From NCBI GenBank assembly GCA_934661375.1, contig CAKUJH010000008.1:1-64000 (forward strand): a stretch of 64,000 nucleotides of DNA. Reading direction: 5' to 3'. This document shows positions 1 through 8,924 of this stretch, piece by piece. Origin of the DNA: an uncultured Victivallales bacterium. GTDB taxonomy: Bacteria; Verrucomicrobiota; Lentisphaeria; Victivallales; UBA1829. Position numbers and translations under genes: made by a program. The notes under the pieces were generated by a model. The model worked only from the letters and a program-made list of their open reading frames with translations, was not told the origin of the DNA and did no database searches. How positions within the stretch are numbered: position 1 is the stretch's first letter; every line of letters begins with the position of its first letter.

Positions 1-32
1 GTCAGACTAAATGCACAAAAATCACGCTCAAT

Positions 33-72
33 GTGCGTTTACATTGACAATCGTGCGTTTACATTGACAATT
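33..72. repeat. 20-bp tandem direct repeat
   Basis: Two adjacent copies of a 20-bp unit starting GTGCGTTTACATTGACAAT occupy 33-52 and 53-72 and differ only at the last base. Nothing coding overlaps them. Short repeated units of this kind occur inside the ends of some transposons, for example IS21-like elements, so this could be the end of an element lying left of the window. No transposase is visible to support that. Confidence 0.8.
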
Positions 73-164
73 CACCTATAAGTTAAAAGCACTTTCAGAA
101 GAGCGGGAAGTGGTATTTATGCTTTAACAGCACATTTTTTTCTGAAAAAATACCAATCCAGCGC

Positions 165-193
165 TTGACATTTGCCGTTTGGCGGTATATTCT
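165..193 (+). promoter_or_regulatory. sigma70-type promoter for the first small gene
   Basis: TTGACA at 165-170 is followed after 17 bp by TATTCT at 188-193 (TATATT at 186 is an alternative with a 15-bp gap). It lies about 55 bp upstream of the start codon at 248, which has an AAGGAG-type ribosome binding site just before it. Confidence 0.6.
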
Positions 194-247
194 TTTCTGT
201 TGCCGAAAACGGCAGAATCATTAATTCCATAAAACAAGGAGAAAAAA

Positions 248-496
248 ATGGAAGAAAAGAAAGAAATTTTCGCAGACGGCATTGGTCAGATTCACTTTGC
301 GGGCGGCATGGTCCGCTATGACTTCGTGACCCTTCAGCCGGAAGAAGACGGCAAAGCCCCGGTTCCCCGTGCCAATGTCCGCATCATCATGCCGCCGCAG
401 GGCTTCCTAGCGACCTTCAATTCCATGCAGCAGCTCATTGACAAGCTGCTCGATGCCGGCATTCTCCAGAAGAACGACGCTGCGAAGAAGAAATAA
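248..496 (+). CDS. small conserved-looking hypothetical protein (82 aa)
   Basis: This 82-residue protein is of unknown function. It has a good ribosome binding site (ACAAGGAGAAAAAA before the ATG) and a promoter upstream. There is no signal peptide or membrane segment, so it is probably cytoplasmic. The middle reads as beta strands (GGMVRYDFVTLQP, then ANVRIIMPPQGF), followed by an amphipathic helix (MQQLIDKLLDAGIL) and a lysine-rich tail. That order loosely resembles DUF3467-type small proteins, which carry an MSPQ/MPPQ-like turn before a helix, but this is only a resemblance. It forms the first gene of a short transcription unit ending at the terminator at 907-958. Confidence 0.75.
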   Translation: MEEKKEIFADGIGQIHFAGGMVRYDFVTLQPEEDGKAPVPRANVRIIMPPQGFLATFNSMQQLIDKLLDAGILQKNDAAKKK

Positions 497-527
497 TTTC
501 AGCCGGAAAACGGAGCTGTTCTGACCG

Positions 528-875
528 ATGGATGCCATGGCGGTTATATGGAATACGGAATACTGTCTGCGGATTGCTGAATCCTGCGGACGGGATCAGT
601 GCGTTTCCGTTGTCCCGCCGGTCCGGCCGTTTGACGACCAGATTTCCTTCCGCGCTCTTTTTCCCGTTCCTGCGGTTTATTTTACCGTGGACGGACTGAA
701 AGCCTCACTGGATTATCTGATCGCGCTGCCGGGTCATCTGCTCTGCCGGTTTGCCATAACAGTTTCGCGATTCTGTCAGAAGGTGCGCCGGTTCGCTGCA
801 CCTGTATGCAGATACATCCGGAAAGTCATTCCCGGAAGACCGGTGTACCTGGCTGTTTCTGCATTAAGACTATGA
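528..875 (+). CDS. hypothetical protein (115 aa), uncertain
   Basis: This open frame of 115 codons lies 31 bp after the preceding small gene and before a terminator, so it would be transcribed. A GGAG sequence at 511-514 is 13 bases from the ATG, farther than usual; the ATGs at 532 and 537 are in other frames. The product is rich in Cys and Arg, with hydrophobic patches (YLIALPGHLLCRFAITV) but no clear domain. No family is recognised. It may be a real fast-evolving gene or untranslated 3' sequence. Confidence 0.4.
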   Translation: MDAMAVIWNTEYCLRIAESCGRDQCVSVVPPVRPFDDQISFRALFPVPAVYFTVDGLKASLDYLIALPGHLLCRFAITVSRFCQKVRRFAAPVCRYIRKVIPGRPVYLAVSALRL

Positions 876-906
876 TTCCATAATTTTTCTCCTATTCTCT
901 TTGAAA

Positions 907-958
907 GACAGGAAAAGTGCTTGCCCGCGCGGTGAACATTTTTCCTGTTTTTTTTGTT
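907..958 (+). terminator. Rho-independent terminator
   Basis: ACAGGAAAA (908-916) pairs with TTTTTCCTGT (939-948), followed by a run of T. It closes the transcription unit that begins at 165 and separates it from the IclR gene. Confidence 0.7.
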
Positions 959-1034
959 TTTCCGTTTGCAAAATCCGGAATGACAGAGTATCTTTTTGTC
1001 TGTAAATTCAAATATGAAAACAGGATGTTCAAAT

Positions 1035-1769
1035 ATGAACAATATTATTCCGGCAGTGGACAAGACGATTCAGCTGCTTCAAGTGCTGGCGGGACGCGAT
1101 GCGACGCAGTCTGAACTCAGTCGGGAACTGGGAATCACGATGAGTTCCGCCTATCGTATTCTGATGACCCTTCAGCATCATAACTGGGTGCGGAAAAAAT
1201 CCGGAGCGTCCTATGCGCTGTCCGAAGGAATCCTGCCGCTGCTGCACGGCGTCGCCGAAGATATGTCCGTGCTGGAACGCGCCTGCCGTCAGGTCGCAGA
1301 CATTGCGGAGAACCGCAATATGGCGTGCAAACTTTCCATCCGCCGTGGCGGAGAACAGCTGACCTATTTCCGTGCGGAACCGCCGGGTCCGGTTTCCCTG
1401 ACGGGACAATCGGGGTCGACTTTCCCGCTGATCGAAGGTTCTGTCGGGGCGGCGCTGCTGTCCGGTGAACCGCCGGAAAAAGTGGAAGAAGCCATTGCGG
1501 AATGTCCGGCGGATATACCGGAAAAACAGAATCCGGAACTGCTCCGGGCGGGAATCCGTGAAGTCCAGGAACACGGCTGTGTGCTGAATCTTCGCAGAAA
1601 CCGCTGGAATATTGCGGCTTTTTCCATTCCGCTGCATGATTGCGTGGGCAGGGTGGTGGCGGCTTTGACTCTGATCGGAAATCAGGAGGATTTTGCCGGA
1701 AAGGAACGCCGCCGCTGGGAAAAAATTCTGAAGGATGCCGCCCGTGAGTGTGAAAAATCTGAATCTTGA
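1035..1769 (+). CDS. IclR-family transcriptional regulator
   Basis: This 244-residue regulator has an N-terminal winged helix-turn-helix (about residues 5-60; TQSELSRELGITMSSAYRIL is the HTH) and a C-terminal IclR effector domain (about 75-240). Family members bind small acids or sugar acids and usually control an adjacent catabolic operon. Here it lies 28 bp upstream of an enolase-superfamily dehydratase and is co-directional with six catabolic genes, so it is inferred to sense a sugar-acid intermediate. The start at 1035 was chosen because ACAGGA lies about 10 bases upstream. An in-frame ATG at 1014 and a TTG at 996 would add residues outside the family fold. Confidence 0.9.
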   Translation: MNNIIPAVDKTIQLLQVLAGRDATQSELSRELGITMSSAYRILMTLQHHNWVRKKSGASYALSEGILPLLHGVAEDMSVLERACRQVADIAENRNMACKLSIRRGGEQLTYFRAEPPGPVSLTGQSGSTFPLIEGSVGAALLSGEPPEKVEEAIAECPADIPEKQNPELLRAGIREVQEHGCVLNLRRNRWNIAAFSIPLHDCVGRVVAALTLIGNQEDFAGKERRRWEKILKDAARECEKSES

Positions 1770-1797
1770 AATATGAATACCAAACAGGAGGAACACT

Positions 1798-3111
1798 ATG
1801 AAAATTGATCCGTCCACACTGAAGATCACCGACATGCGGTTCGCCGACATTGACGGTGCGCCGAAACGCTGTACCCTCATCAAACTCTACACCAACCAGG
1901 GAATTGTCGGGTACGGAGAAGTGCGTGATGCGTCCAGCCGCACGTATGCCGCCATGCTCAAGAGCCGCATTCTGGGAGAAAATCCCTGCAACGTGGAAAA
2001 AATTTTCCGCCGCATCAAGCAGTTCGGCGGCGATTCGCGTCAGGCTGGCGGTGTCTGCGGTATTGAAGTCGCCTGCTGGGACATTGCCGGCAAGGCGTGG
2101 GGCGTGCCGGTCTGGCAGCTGCTCGGCGGTAAGTTTCGCGACCGTATCCGCTGTTACTGCGACACGGATTCCGAAGGCGGCGGCCGCGATATGGGCAAAG
2201 CACTCAAGGAACGCATGGATCGCGGATTCACTTTCCTGAAAATGGATTTGGGGATCGAACTGCTCATGGATGTTCCCGGCGCACTGTGCGCTCCGCTGGG
2301 ATTTCTGGAAACGATGCGGGAATACAAACAGGTTTTCAAGACGCCGCACGGTTCCATCAATCCCTCCGCCATGCGTGGCGCGGCGTATGACCTGTTCAAT
2401 ACGGCACATCCGTTCACCGGAATTCACCTCACGGAAAAAGGTCTGGACTATCTTGAAAAATATATGGCGGACTGCCGCGAAGTGGTCGGGTACGAGATTC
2501 CGATCGCGATTGATCATCTGGGACACATTCCGCTGGAAGACTGCATCAAGCTGGCGAAGCGTCTGGAAAAATACAATCTTTCGTGGATGGAAGACGCCGT
2601 GCCGTGGCAGATGACGGATCAGTGGGTTCGGCTGCATGAAGCCACGACTGTTCCGCTGGGAACCGGCGAAGATATGTATCTGAAAGAAAGTTTCAAACCG
2701 CTTTTTGAATCCGGCGCACTGGCTGTGGTGCATCCGGACATTCTGACGGCGGGCGGCATTCTGGAAACCAAGAAAATCGGCGACATGGCGGAGGATTACG
2801 GCGTTCAGATGAATCTCCACATGGCGGAAAGCCCGATAGCCTGTCTGGCGGCGGTTCACGTGGCGGCGGCGACACGCAACTTCATGGCGCTGGAACTGCA
2901 TTCCGTGGATGTGCCGTGGTGGGGCGATCTGGTGAACCCCGCACTCCGGTATGATGACGGATTCATTGATGTGCCGAATACGCCCGGTCTGGGAATCGAA
3001 TCCCTGAACGAAGACCTGATCAGCCGTCAGCTGCATCCGGATTTCCCGGTCGCATGGGAATCCACGGAGCAATGGGATAAAGAATGGGCGAACGACCGTC
3101 AATGGTCATAA
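1798..3111 (+). CDS. enolase-superfamily sugar-acid dehydratase (mandelate racemase/muconate lactonizing type)
   Basis: This 437-residue protein has the capping domain (about 1-125) and (beta/alpha)7-beta barrel of the enolase superfamily. Metal ligands are visible as D239 (AIDHLGH), E265 (WMEDA) and E291 (GTGED). Likely acid/base residues are K148-x-D150 (LKMD), H313-x-D (HPD) and H341 (NLHMAE). The pattern fits the RspA/mannonate dehydratase-like group, which dehydrates aldonic or uronic acids to 2-keto-3-deoxy acids. The exact substrate cannot be read from sequence. AGGAGG lies 7 bases before the ATG. It follows the IclR gene and precedes a GH13-like gene, an RraA-like aldolase and an SDR, consistent with a sugar-acid route. 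Confidence 0.88.
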   Translation: MKIDPSTLKITDMRFADIDGAPKRCTLIKLYTNQGIVGYGEVRDASSRTYAAMLKSRILGENPCNVEKIFRRIKQFGGDSRQAGGVCGIEVACWDIAGKAWGVPVWQLLGGKFRDRIRCYCDTDSEGGGRDMGKALKERMDRGFTFLKMDLGIELLMDVPGALCAPLGFLETMREYKQVFKTPHGSINPSAMRGAAYDLFNTAHPFTGIHLTEKGLDYLEKYMADCREVVGYEIPIAIDHLGHIPLEDCIKLAKRLEKYNLSWMEDAVPWQMTDQWVRLHEATTVPLGTGEDMYLKESFKPLFESGALAVVHPDILTAGGILETKKIGDMAEDYGVQMNLHMAESPIACLAAVHVAAATRNFMALELHSVDVPWWGDLVNPALRYDDGFIDVPNTPGLGIESLNEDLISRQLHPDFPVAWESTEQWDKEWANDRQWS

Positions 3112-3128
3112 AAAAGGAGCACATCGTC

Positions 3129-4460
3129 ATGAGAGTGAAGGATGCATCGGATCCTGTAAGAAAAGCGGTCATCTATCAAATCAATCTTCGTGTTTTCACG
3201 AAAGAAGGCACGATTTCCGCGGCAGAAAAATTTCTCCCGGACGTGGTCGCCTCAGGTGCGGACATTATCTATCTTTGTCCCTTTGTCGAAGCGGATGATG
3301 ACCAGTGTTATGAATACTGGAGTGAACGTCAGAAGAAATCCTGCTGCATGAATCCGCGCAATCCCTATCGTCTCATGGATTATTTCAGGGTGGACCGGGA
3401 ATACGGCAAGGAGGAGGATTTCAAATCCTTCGTCACTGTGGCACATCGGCTAGGACTGAAAGTCATGATGGATCTTGTCTATATGCATGCCGGTCCGACC
3501 TTCGCCAAACGATTCCCGCAGTTCGTCAAACTGGACGCGGACGGAAATCCGCTGTTGAACAGCTACCATTTCTGCACGATTGATTTTGATTCGCGGGAAC
3601 TCCGCGAGTATCTCTGGGACAACATGCTGTATTTCGTGAAAGAGTGCGGCATTGACGCCTACCGCTGTGATGTCGGCGGCTCCGTTCCGCTCGACTTCTG
3701 GATCGAAGGAGTCCGGAGGATCAAACAGATCCGTCCTGATTTCATCATGCTCAACGAAAATGAGCTGAAATACCGCCCGGAGGATCAGTTGGAGGCTTTT
3801 GATATCAATTATTCGCAATTCTGGGTCATGTACGCCATGCGCGATATATTTCTCTGCGGGATGCCGGCGGCGGCCCTGGAAATTGCATGGCGCGGCGAAC
3901 ATGGCGCCGCAGAAAACGGTATGAGTCTGCGCTGTATCGAGCATCATGATACCGCAAACGATATGTATCACAACCGCATGGAGAAAATCAGTTCCGCAAA
4001 ATGTGAGGCAGCGCTGGTGCTCTGCTACTGCATCGACGGAGTTCCGCTCCTTTATAACGGGTGCGAATACCGCGACACTTCGCGTCACAGCATTTTCGGA
4101 AGAAAAGGGCAGTTTACCATCGACCGGAGCGGCGATCCATCTGAGCGAATGGCGTTTCTGCGGAAGCTGGCAGAGATTCACCGTAATGAACAAGCAATTC
4201 TTTACGGCAGTACGGAATGGATTCAACATGATAAGCGGGAAACCGTCTGCGCGATCCTGCGCAGCACGGAAACGGAGGCAATATTCTGCGCAGTCAATCT
4301 GGGGGACAAGAAATGTGAAGTTCACTGTCCCGCCAATCGGAATTTATCTTCGGGGCATCGTCTTCTGGAACGCGGCTTTTTTTTCAGCGATGCAGGATTC
4401 ACACTGGAAGCAAATGGATTTATCATTCTAAAAGTGTCCGATTTTTTGATCGAAAAGTAA
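3129..4460 (+). CDS. GH13-like alpha-amylase family protein
   Basis: This 443-residue TIM-barrel protein carries the four GH13 regions: region I as DLVYMH (D115-H120), the nucleophile in YRCD (D181), the general acid in MLNENE (E210) and the transition-state stabiliser in EHHDTAND (H273-D274). All catalytic positions are present, so an active alpha-glucan- or alpha-glucoside-processing enzyme is likely. There is no signal peptide, so it should act in the cytoplasm. The start at 3129 is preferred because AAAGGAG lies 10 bases upstream and the preceding dehydratase has just ended at 3111. The ATGs at 3084 and 3102 are in frame but would overlap that gene. Substrate specificity is not determined. 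Confidence 0.85.
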   Translation: MRVKDASDPVRKAVIYQINLRVFTKEGTISAAEKFLPDVVASGADIIYLCPFVEADDDQCYEYWSERQKKSCCMNPRNPYRLMDYFRVDREYGKEEDFKSFVTVAHRLGLKVMMDLVYMHAGPTFAKRFPQFVKLDADGNPLLNSYHFCTIDFDSRELREYLWDNMLYFVKECGIDAYRCDVGGSVPLDFWIEGVRRIKQIRPDFIMLNENELKYRPEDQLEAFDINYSQFWVMYAMRDIFLCGMPAAALEIAWRGEHGAAENGMSLRCIEHHDTANDMYHNRMEKISSAKCEAALVLCYCIDGVPLLYNGCEYRDTSRHSIFGRKGQFTIDRSGDPSERMAFLRKLAEIHRNEQAILYGSTEWIQHDKRETVCAILRSTETEAIFCAVNLGDKKCEVHCPANRNLSSGHRLLERGFFFSDAGFTLEANGFIILKVSDFLIEK

Positions 4461-4510
4461 AGCAGAAACAGTTTTACATAGAAAGGACTGCAAGAAATTG
4501 CAGAGGACGG

Positions 4511-4535
4511 ATTTTTGTCTTCGAAAGGCAAAAAT
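4511..4535 (+). other. intergenic hairpin between GH13-like gene and rraA-like gene
   Basis: ATTTTTG (4511-4517) pairs with CAAAAAT (4529-4535), and the stem continues through GTCTT/AAGGC to a CGA loop. No T run follows, so it is more likely an RNA processing or stability element than a terminator. The 158-bp gap around it is the largest in this operon. It also holds two similar TTTTACATA..AAGGA stretches, at about 4470 and 4596, the second of which contains the ribosome binding site of the next gene. Confidence 0.4.
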
Positions 4536-4618
4536 GAGTTTGAAAACAACAAAACAACAAAAAAAAACGTGAAATCTGGGGTTCAGTCCCTTGAATTTTA
4601 CATAACAAGGAGTAAAAA

Positions 4619-5374
4619 ATGCCATCTCTGAAAGACATGCGCGGCAAAGCCAAAGAAGCCGGTTTGATGAAACTGGACAAACTGATTGCGACCCGGCAGC
4701 GGATTCCGAACTGCGAATTTCCGATTCCGGTCAAGGAACTCTGCGAACGTTACGAAAAACTTTATACCGGCTGCATCAACGACGTCATGCGCGAGCTGAC
4801 GCTGCTGAACCAGAATCTGCCCAGCGACATCATGCCTCTGCGCGATGAAATGACCGTCTGCGGCGAAGCGTTCACAGTGAAAAGCGCACCGAACGTGATG
4901 ATCGAAGGCGAAATGACTTTCCGCGCCCAAATGCTGGATGATTTCAAACCGAACGGCGTAGTGGTCTGGGACACATCCAACGACACCGAAGCTTCGCTCT
5001 GGGGCGGAGTCATGACCGCCACAGCCATGACCAAGGGCATCCGCGGTGCTGTCATCGCGGGGGGCATCCGCGACACCAAACAGATTCTGGAACAGAAATT
5101 CCCGGTTTTCTACCGTTACCGCACCAGCAACGGCTCACTCGGCCGCTGCATGATCACCCATTACCAGGTTCCGGTCAAAATCGGCAAAGTTACCGTGCGT
5201 CCCGGCGACATCATTTTCGGCGACATCGACGGTGTGCTGTGCATTCCGCGCGAAATTGCTTATGATGTGCTGCTCCGCGCCGAAGGCATCGAGCGCAATG
5301 AAGTGGATATTTTCAGCTGGGTGCGTCAGGGCGATACCATCAGTGAAATTATTGACAAAGGCGGCTATTTCTGA
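4619..5374 (+). CDS. RraA-like / 4-hydroxy-4-methyl-2-oxoglutarate aldolase-family protein
   Basis: This 251-residue protein belongs to the RraA/HMG aldolase family. The metal and substrate loop GGIRD is at residues 148-152, with LWGG at 127-130 and the C-terminal GDIDGV at 201-206. Family members are divalent-metal class II aldolases acting on 2-keto acids; others bind RNase E, but the catabolic setting favours an aldolase or decarboxylase on a keto acid formed by the dehydratase of this operon. The family core is about 160 residues; the first 40 residues here are an extension. ACAAGGAG sits 6-7 bases before the ATG. Confidence 0.85.
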   Translation: MPSLKDMRGKAKEAGLMKLDKLIATRQRIPNCEFPIPVKELCERYEKLYTGCINDVMRELTLLNQNLPSDIMPLRDEMTVCGEAFTVKSAPNVMIEGEMTFRAQMLDDFKPNGVVVWDTSNDTEASLWGGVMTATAMTKGIRGAVIAGGIRDTKQILEQKFPVFYRYRTSNGSLGRCMITHYQVPVKIGKVTVRPGDIIFGDIDGVLCIPREIAYDVLLRAEGIERNEVDIFSWVRQGDTISEIIDKGGYF

Positions 5375-5403
5375 AATAAAGCAACGGAACAGGAGGTGTT
5401 GTT

Positions 5404-6852
5404 ATGGATATGACTCAATACAACCAGGCAATGAAACCCGGTTATTTCGCACATTGGAATGCGGAAGAACAGGCTCGGATCGACCGTGATATTGAAGCCA
5501 ACCGGAAAGCCGACGGCGTTTTCGAACATCCGGAAATCGCCCAAGGAACGGAGATTCGGGTTCGTCAGGTTTCCCATGATTTCATTTTCGGCGCACATAT
5601 TTTCAATTTCAACCAGCTCGGCACACACGAACGGAATGAAAAATACAAGGCTCTGTTCGGTTCGCTGTTCAATTCCGCGACCATTGCGTTCTACTGGAAG
5701 AAGCTGGAACTGGAAGAAGGACATCCCCGTTTTGAATCGGAATTCCGTGACAGCGAGGAATTCTGGAATACGATTCCCGATCCGAAAAACCAGCCGCACT
5801 GGCGGCGTCCCGCCACAGATGACGTAGTGCGTTTCTGCGAACAGAAAGGCATCCGGCGGCATGGGCATACCCTGGTCTGGGGAAATGTCAAATGGCAGTA
5901 TCCGGAATGGCTGACCGCCAAGCTGCCGGCTCCCTGGAATGAAAAACTCCTGCCCATAGAAGGAGATGTCTGGAGCATGGAAAGTCTTTTCGGCGATCTG
6001 ACGGCGGAACAGCTCGAAAAGATGTTTCCGGATTTCATTCAGGAAGTGAACCGTCAGGTGGCAAGCCGCATCATGACGATTGCCCTGCGGTACGGCAAGC
6101 GGATTCAGAGCTGGGATGTGGTCAATGAAAGCGCAATTGATTTCGGAAACGGCCGCATGGTGGAGAACAGCGGACTGTGCCGCAGTGTCTACGGCATCAT
6201 GCCCGGCGATTACACTTACCGCAGTTTCAAAATCGCCGAAGGGGTGTTTCCGCGGAATGCTCTGCTCAATATCAATGACTGGAATATGACGGAAAGTTAT
6301 CCGGCACAGGTGGACGATCTGCTCAAACGCGGCTGCAAAATCGACATCATGGGTGCGCAGATGCACCTGTTTGATCCGCAGATTTGTCTGGACATTGCCG
6401 ACGGTGTCAGCACCCGGCAGTCTCCGGCGGAAGTCCGGGAAACCATGGACCGGATTTCGCGTCCGGGCCTGCCCCTGCATCTTTCCGAAATCACCATCAC
6501 TGCGCCGAACAATGATGAGCGCGGACAGGCGATCCAAGCGGTCATCACCCGCAATCTGTACCGTCTGTGGTTCAGTCTCAAACCGATGATGGGCATTACC
6601 TGGTGGAATGTGGTCGATGACTGCGGCGCACCGGGCGAACCGTCCGTTTCGGGACTCTACACTCGGAATATGGAACCCAAGCCGGCGGCTTTTGTTCTGG
6701 ACGATCTGATCAAACATGAATGGAATACGAACCTGGAACTTCGTGCCGAAGAGAACGGCCGTGTCGAATTCCGCGGATTCCGCGGGAAATATCTGATTTC
6801 CTGGGAAGATAAAAACGGCTGTGAACATTTGGAAACCATGTACTTGAAATAA
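5404..6852 (+). CDS. GH10 endo-beta-1,4-xylanase, without signal peptide
   Basis: This 482-residue glycoside hydrolase family 10 protein hydrolyses beta-1,4-xylosidic bonds with retention. The acid/base is E242 in WDVVNE (237-242), the nucleophile is E362 in LHLSEIT, and the subsite residues HGHTLVW (153-159) and the WW pair at 400-401 are present. An N-terminal segment (about 30-75) resembles the beta-rich region often fused ahead of GH10 barrels. There is no signal peptide, so it should work on imported xylo-oligosaccharides rather than polymeric xylan. GGAGG lies a few bases before the ATG. It sits between the RraA-like gene and an unassigned hydrolase, 11 bp from the latter. Confidence 0.9.
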   Translation: MDMTQYNQAMKPGYFAHWNAEEQARIDRDIEANRKADGVFEHPEIAQGTEIRVRQVSHDFIFGAHIFNFNQLGTHERNEKYKALFGSLFNSATIAFYWKKLELEEGHPRFESEFRDSEEFWNTIPDPKNQPHWRRPATDDVVRFCEQKGIRRHGHTLVWGNVKWQYPEWLTAKLPAPWNEKLLPIEGDVWSMESLFGDLTAEQLEKMFPDFIQEVNRQVASRIMTIALRYGKRIQSWDVVNESAIDFGNGRMVENSGLCRSVYGIMPGDYTYRSFKIAEGVFPRNALLNINDWNMTESYPAQVDDLLKRGCKIDIMGAQMHLFDPQICLDIADGVSTRQSPAEVRETMDRISRPGLPLHLSEITITAPNNDERGQAIQAVITRNLYRLWFSLKPMMGITWWNVVDDCGAPGEPSVSGLYTRNMEPKPAAFVLDDLIKHEWNTNLELRAEENGRVEFRGFRGKYLISWEDKNGCEHLETMYLK

Positions 6853-6863
6853 AGGAAGAGATC

Positions 6864-8921
6864 ATGGAAAACTATGCGGAACAGGTGAAGAAACCTGGTT
6901 ATCTCTATGTTGTGCGCCGCACAGTACCGCCGTGGAGATGGCGGGAAAATCTGGACGAACTGATTGAACTTTGCCCGAAATACGGAGTGGATGAAGTCTG
7001 CGTTAAAATCGACACCGGAACATTCACTCACAACTACCCCGGACTTGACTGGCTGAAACGTTATCAGGAGATTCTGTTCCGGATCAAAGAGGAACTGAAT
7101 GCCGTCGGGGTGAATTATTCACTGAATCCCAATGTAACGCAGGGGCATGGCGACCGCGGACGCAATATCGACCGTCAGCATCCGGACTGGCCGCCCTGTA
7201 CGGGAGCGGACGGCACGGCGGCGCATGACTGCATGTGCAATATCGGGAAAGGCTGGCGCGAATACATCCGGGAGCAGTGGACGCTCTATGCCGAAACGAA
7301 ACCCGTCTCAATCTGGATGGAAGACGATTTGCGCACTTTCGGGCATGGTCCGGTCCGGACCGGCTGCTTCTGTCCGGAACATCTGCGCCGCTTCAATGAA
7401 AGAACCGGAAACCATTTCACCCGCGAAGAACTGGTGAAACGGCTGTTCGCGCCGGGCAGACCGGATCCGATCCGGGTTCAATGGCTGAATTTCCTCAATG
7501 ACATGACTCTGGAAGTCATGGAAATGTGCGAGAAAACCATTCATGCAGTGTCGCCGGACACCGTGTTCGGGCTGATGTCGAGCGGTCCGGGCGCACATGC
7601 CGGGGAAGGCCGCGACTGGACACGCATGTATCAGATCATGTCTGACGGCGGAAAGTATCCGGTGCTGAGCCGTCCGCCGCTGGGCAATTACCAGGAATAC
7701 TACCTGCAGGGACTGGCTTATCCCGCCATTTCCACGTCGCTGACCCGGCAGGTGTTCGGCAGCCAGTGTCTTGAGGAAGGGGAGATTGAAAATTACCCGT
7801 ACACAGGGTATTCCAAGAGCAACACGTTTCAGGCGCTGCAGATTTCCGCGGCAATCGGGGCTGGCGAGGATGCCGTTACGCTCAACATGTATGACCATTG
7901 CGGCACACCGATGCGGGAAACGGAAGACATTCTGCAGTCGCTGGCGGAAAACAAACCGTATCTGACCGCTTTGAAATCGCCGGAGTTCCGCACGGATTCC
8001 GGCATCCATGTTTACTTTTCCACGGAATCCGGCAAAACCAAGGAGTTTGATCAGTATTCTCCCGGCGAAAGTTTTGCCGATCCTGTAACTGCGTCGCTGG
8101 ATATGCTGTATCAGCTGGGGTTTGCCGCCGTGGCGCATGATTCGCCGGGTGCAGTGCATTTTCTGGCGGGACAGGGAATCCGGAGCGCATCGGATAACGA
8201 AATCCGCACGATGCTTTCGCAGGGCGCGTTTGTGGATTCCGTGGCGGCGAAAGCTCTGTGCGACCGCGGTTTCGGTGAACTGATCGGTGCCGAGGTGGAG
8301 GAGATGTTCACGCTGAACACGACTCATCCGCTCAGCGGCGAACACTGGCACAACCCGGCGTTCGGCGGTCATTCACCCCATGCCTTTTCGCTGGCGATTC
8401 ATAATCAGGTGCCGCGTTTTGCGGTTCTGCGGCCGCTGAAAGGCGCCCAGGAAATCACGGAATTCGTAGACCCTGATTTCAAACGTCTCTGTCCCGGAAC
8501 GCAGGCTTTTGAAAACCGTCTCGGCGGACGCGTGGTCGTATTCCCCCTGGAATTTACGGGGCTGTGTTCCGGATTCAAGACGCCGGACCGCAAAAAATTC
8601 ATGCGGATTCTGCTGGAATGGCTGTCGCGCGGACCGCTGCCGCTGTTTGTGGAAGGCGCACGCAATCTGCTGCCGATGCGTTTCGACAATCCGGACTGTA
8701 CCAAAGTCGGGATTTACAATCTTTCCCATGACGAACTGAAACAGATTTCCGCCACGCTGTCTTTTGCCGCTCCCGCAGACCGGGTGGAAGTGCTGCGGTA
8801 CGGTTCGGCACAGTGGGAAATTTTCCCGGACTGGAAACAGGAAAACGGCGTTCTGACCCTCATGCTGGAAAGCATTGCGTTCAATACTCCGCTGTATTTC
8901 AAGATTTACCGGAAAGGATGA
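6864..8921 (+). CDS. uncharacterised TIM-barrel glycoside-hydrolase-like protein (685 aa)
   Basis: No named family is recognised with confidence. The first 350 residues look like a (beta/alpha)8 barrel of the GH42/GHA type: LDELIELCPKYGVDEVCVK, then LNPNVTQGHGDRG, a candidate catalytic stretch SIWMEDDLRTFGHG and a Cys-containing CFCPEHLRRF. A flavodoxin-like middle (about 370-590) and a small beta-rich C-terminus follow, as in beta-galactosidase trimerisation and C-terminal domains. There is no signal peptide, so it should be cytoplasmic. It lies 11 bp after GH10 and 3 bp before the SDR, so it is tightly co-transcribed and probably acts on a product of the xylanase or on a related oligosaccharide. 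Confidence 0.6.
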   Translation: MENYAEQVKKPGYLYVVRRTVPPWRWRENLDELIELCPKYGVDEVCVKIDTGTFTHNYPGLDWLKRYQEILFRIKEELNAVGVNYSLNPNVTQGHGDRGRNIDRQHPDWPPCTGADGTAAHDCMCNIGKGWREYIREQWTLYAETKPVSIWMEDDLRTFGHGPVRTGCFCPEHLRRFNERTGNHFTREELVKRLFAPGRPDPIRVQWLNFLNDMTLEVMEMCEKTIHAVSPDTVFGLMSSGPGAHAGEGRDWTRMYQIMSDGGKYPVLSRPPLGNYQEYYLQGLAYPAISTSLTRQVFGSQCLEEGEIENYPYTGYSKSNTFQALQISAAIGAGEDAVTLNMYDHCGTPMRETEDILQSLAENKPYLTALKSPEFRTDSGIHVYFSTESGKTKEFDQYSPGESFADPVTASLDMLYQLGFAAVAHDSPGAVHFLAGQGIRSASDNEIRTMLSQGAFVDSVAAKALCDRGFGELIGAEVEEMFTLNTTHPLSGEHWHNPAFGGHSPHAFSLAIHNQVPRFAVLRPLKGAQEITEFVDPDFKRLCPGTQAFENRLGGRVVVFPLEFTGLCSGFKTPDRKKFMRILLEWLSRGPLPLFVEGARNLLPMRFDNPDCTKVGIYNLSHDELKQISATLSFAAPADRVEVLRYGSAQWEIFPDWKQENGVLTLMLESIAFNTPLYFKIYRKG

Positions 8922-8924
8922 ATC

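Noticed and set aside
1135..3102. 655-codon open frame antisense to the IclR and dehydratase genes
   Set aside because: The product is His/Arg/Phe-rich without any domain; both sense genes have full family motifs and ribosome binding sites.
5365..6828. 487-codon open frame antisense to the GH10 gene
   Set aside because: It is a shadow of the xylanase gene, whose catalytic glutamates are intact.
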